Shown piece by piece: positions 5,521 through 6,413 of a stretch of DNA of 6,413 bases. Positions within the stretch are counted from its first letter, which is position 1; each line of letters starts with the position of its first letter. The notes under the pieces were generated by a model. That model worked only from the letters and a program-made list of their open reading frames with translations, had not been told where the DNA came from and did no database searches. Source of the stretch: JBFWQM01 sp050249455 (GTDB lineage Bacteria; Pseudomonadota; Alphaproteobacteria; MPNO01; VGEU01); NCBI GenBank assembly GCA_050249455.1, contig JBFWQM010000278.1:1-6413 (forward strand), read 5' to 3'. The position numbers were made by a program, and so were the translations under genes.

Positions 5521-6413
5521 ACGAGATCGCCACCATCCGCGGCGCCGTTCACACCAGCGTCCGCCACGACAGCGCCGCCAAGCACGTCACCGGCGAGGCG
5601 GTGTTCCTCGACGACATGCCGACGGTGGCCGGCACCCTGGAGGCGTGCCTGGTCACCAGCCCGCACGCGCACGCCCGCATCGAGCGCATCGATGCGACGG
5701 CGGCGCTGGCGCTGCCCGGCGTGCGCGCCGTGGCGACCGCCGCCGACATCCCCGGCGCCAACGACATCGGGCCGATCCTGCACCCCGAGCCGGCGCTCGC
5801 CGCCGGCGTCGTGGAGTATGTCGGCCACCCGGTCGCGGCCATCGCCGCCGACGACTGGGACACCGCGCGGCGCGCCGCTGCACTGGTCGACGTCACCTAC
5901 GCTCCCTTGCCGCCGGTGCTGTCGATCGAGGAGGCGCTGGAGGCCGAGCTCTACGTCGCGCCGCCGCAGACCATCCGTCGCGGCGATGCCGCCGCGGCAC
6001 TCGCGGCGTCGCCGCACCGGCTGCAGGGCGAATTGCGCTGCGGCGGCCAGGACCATTTCTACCTGGAGGGCCAGATCGCGCTCGCCGTGCCGGGCGAGGA
6101 CCGCGACATGATGGTCTATTCCTCGACCCAGCACCCGACCGAGGTGCAGCAGGGCGTGGCGCACCTGCTCGGCGTGCCGGCCAACGCGGTGACGGTGGAG
6201 GTCCGCCGGATGGGCGGCGCGTTCGGCGGCAAGGAGAGCCATGCCACCATCGTCGCCGGCATCGCGGCCGTGCTGGCCAGCGCCGCGCGCCGCCCGGTGA
6301 AGCTGCGGCTGCGCCGAGACGAGGACATGATCGTCACCGGCAAGCGCCACGACTTCCTGATCCGCTACGACGTCGGCTGCGACGGCGACGGAACCTTGCG
6401 CGCACTCGACATC
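5517..6413 (+). CDS. xdhB: Xanthine dehydrogenase large subunit XdhB (molybdopterin), N-terminal 299 residues; cut by right edge
   Basis: This is the catalytic subunit, hydroxylating hypoxanthine to xanthine and xanthine to urate at a molybdenum-pterin centre. The GTG start overlaps the xdhA stop as GTGA. It is chosen because the following SVRHDSAAKHVTGEAVFLDDMP (about 14-35) is the normal family N-terminus. The reading frame is open to the edge: 299 of roughly 770-780 residues. Cofactor-contact motif GGQDHFYLEGQ (176-186) contains Q178, the counterpart of bovine Q767. RRMGGAFGGKE (230-240) ends in E240, the counterpart of bovine E802. That Glu binds purine in xanthine dehydrogenases and is usually Val in aldehyde oxidases, so purine hydroxylase is favoured. 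TGKRHDF (274-280) also fits. The second substrate residue (bovine R880) and the catalytic Glu (E1261) lie beyond the window. Confidence 0.93.
   Translation, partial: MNEIATIRGAVHTSVRHDSAAKHVTGEAVFLDDMPTVAGTLEACLVTSPHAHARIERIDATAALALPGVRAVATAADIPGANDIGPILHPEPALAAGVVEYVGHPVAAIAADDWDTARRAAALVDVTYAPLPPVLSIEEALEAELYVAPPQTIRRGDAAAALAASPHRLQGELRCGGQDHFYLEGQIALAVPGEDRDMMVYSSTQHPTEVQQGVAHLLGVPANAVTVEVRRMGGAFGGKESHATIVAGIAAVLASAARRPVKLRLRRDEDMIVTGKRHDFLIRYDVGCDGDGTLRALDI

Noticed and set aside
1..6413. CRISPR arrays, tRNA/rRNA genes, insertion sequences, phage or defence genes
   Set aside because: No direct-repeat arrays, transposase motifs, cloverleaf-like sequences or defence domains were seen; the window is filled by metabolic and transport genes with uniform composition.

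Overview
The window is about 70% GC, with dense, short-spaced genes and strong G/C preference at third codon positions. Protein styles, gene content and a likely sigma-54 promoter suggest an alphaproteobacterium (Rhizobiales or Rhodospirillales type). This is a judgement from the sequence alone; no search was run.

Layout. At the left edge the N-terminal part of a gene on the minus strand looks like 5-formyltetrahydrofolate cyclo-ligase. It is divergent, across a 115-nt gap, from puuE, a complete allantoinase of the polysaccharide-deacetylase fold (305 aa). A 222-nt intergenic region follows, holding a 27-nt dyad, a CG-alternating palindrome and a near-consensus sigma-54 (-24/-12) promoter. 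Downstream is a tight five-gene run on the plus strand: a periplasmic binding protein of the NMT1/THI5 (NitT/TauT) class, its ABC ATPase, its permease, xdhA (Fe-S/FAD subunit of xanthine dehydrogenase) and xdhB (molybdopterin subunit, cut by the right edge). Gene spacings are +27, -4, +22 and -4 nt, so this is almost certainly one operon.

How it fits together. Xanthine dehydrogenase oxidises hypoxanthine and xanthine to urate. PuuE opens allantoin to allantoate further down the same route. The ABC importer between them most plausibly brings in a purine, a purine-derived ureide or a related N-heterocycle. The sigma-54 promoter suggests the operon is switched on for nitrogen scavenging, probably by NtrC or another enhancer-binding activator. 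The linking enzymes (urate oxidase, UraH, UraD) and the XdhC maturation factor are not in the window.

The most interesting points are the promoter/dyad arrangement and the unassigned substrate of the importer. I found no mobile elements, RNA genes or CRISPR, and no wholly new system. The gene families are known; the new parts are the predicted regulation and the transporter specificity.
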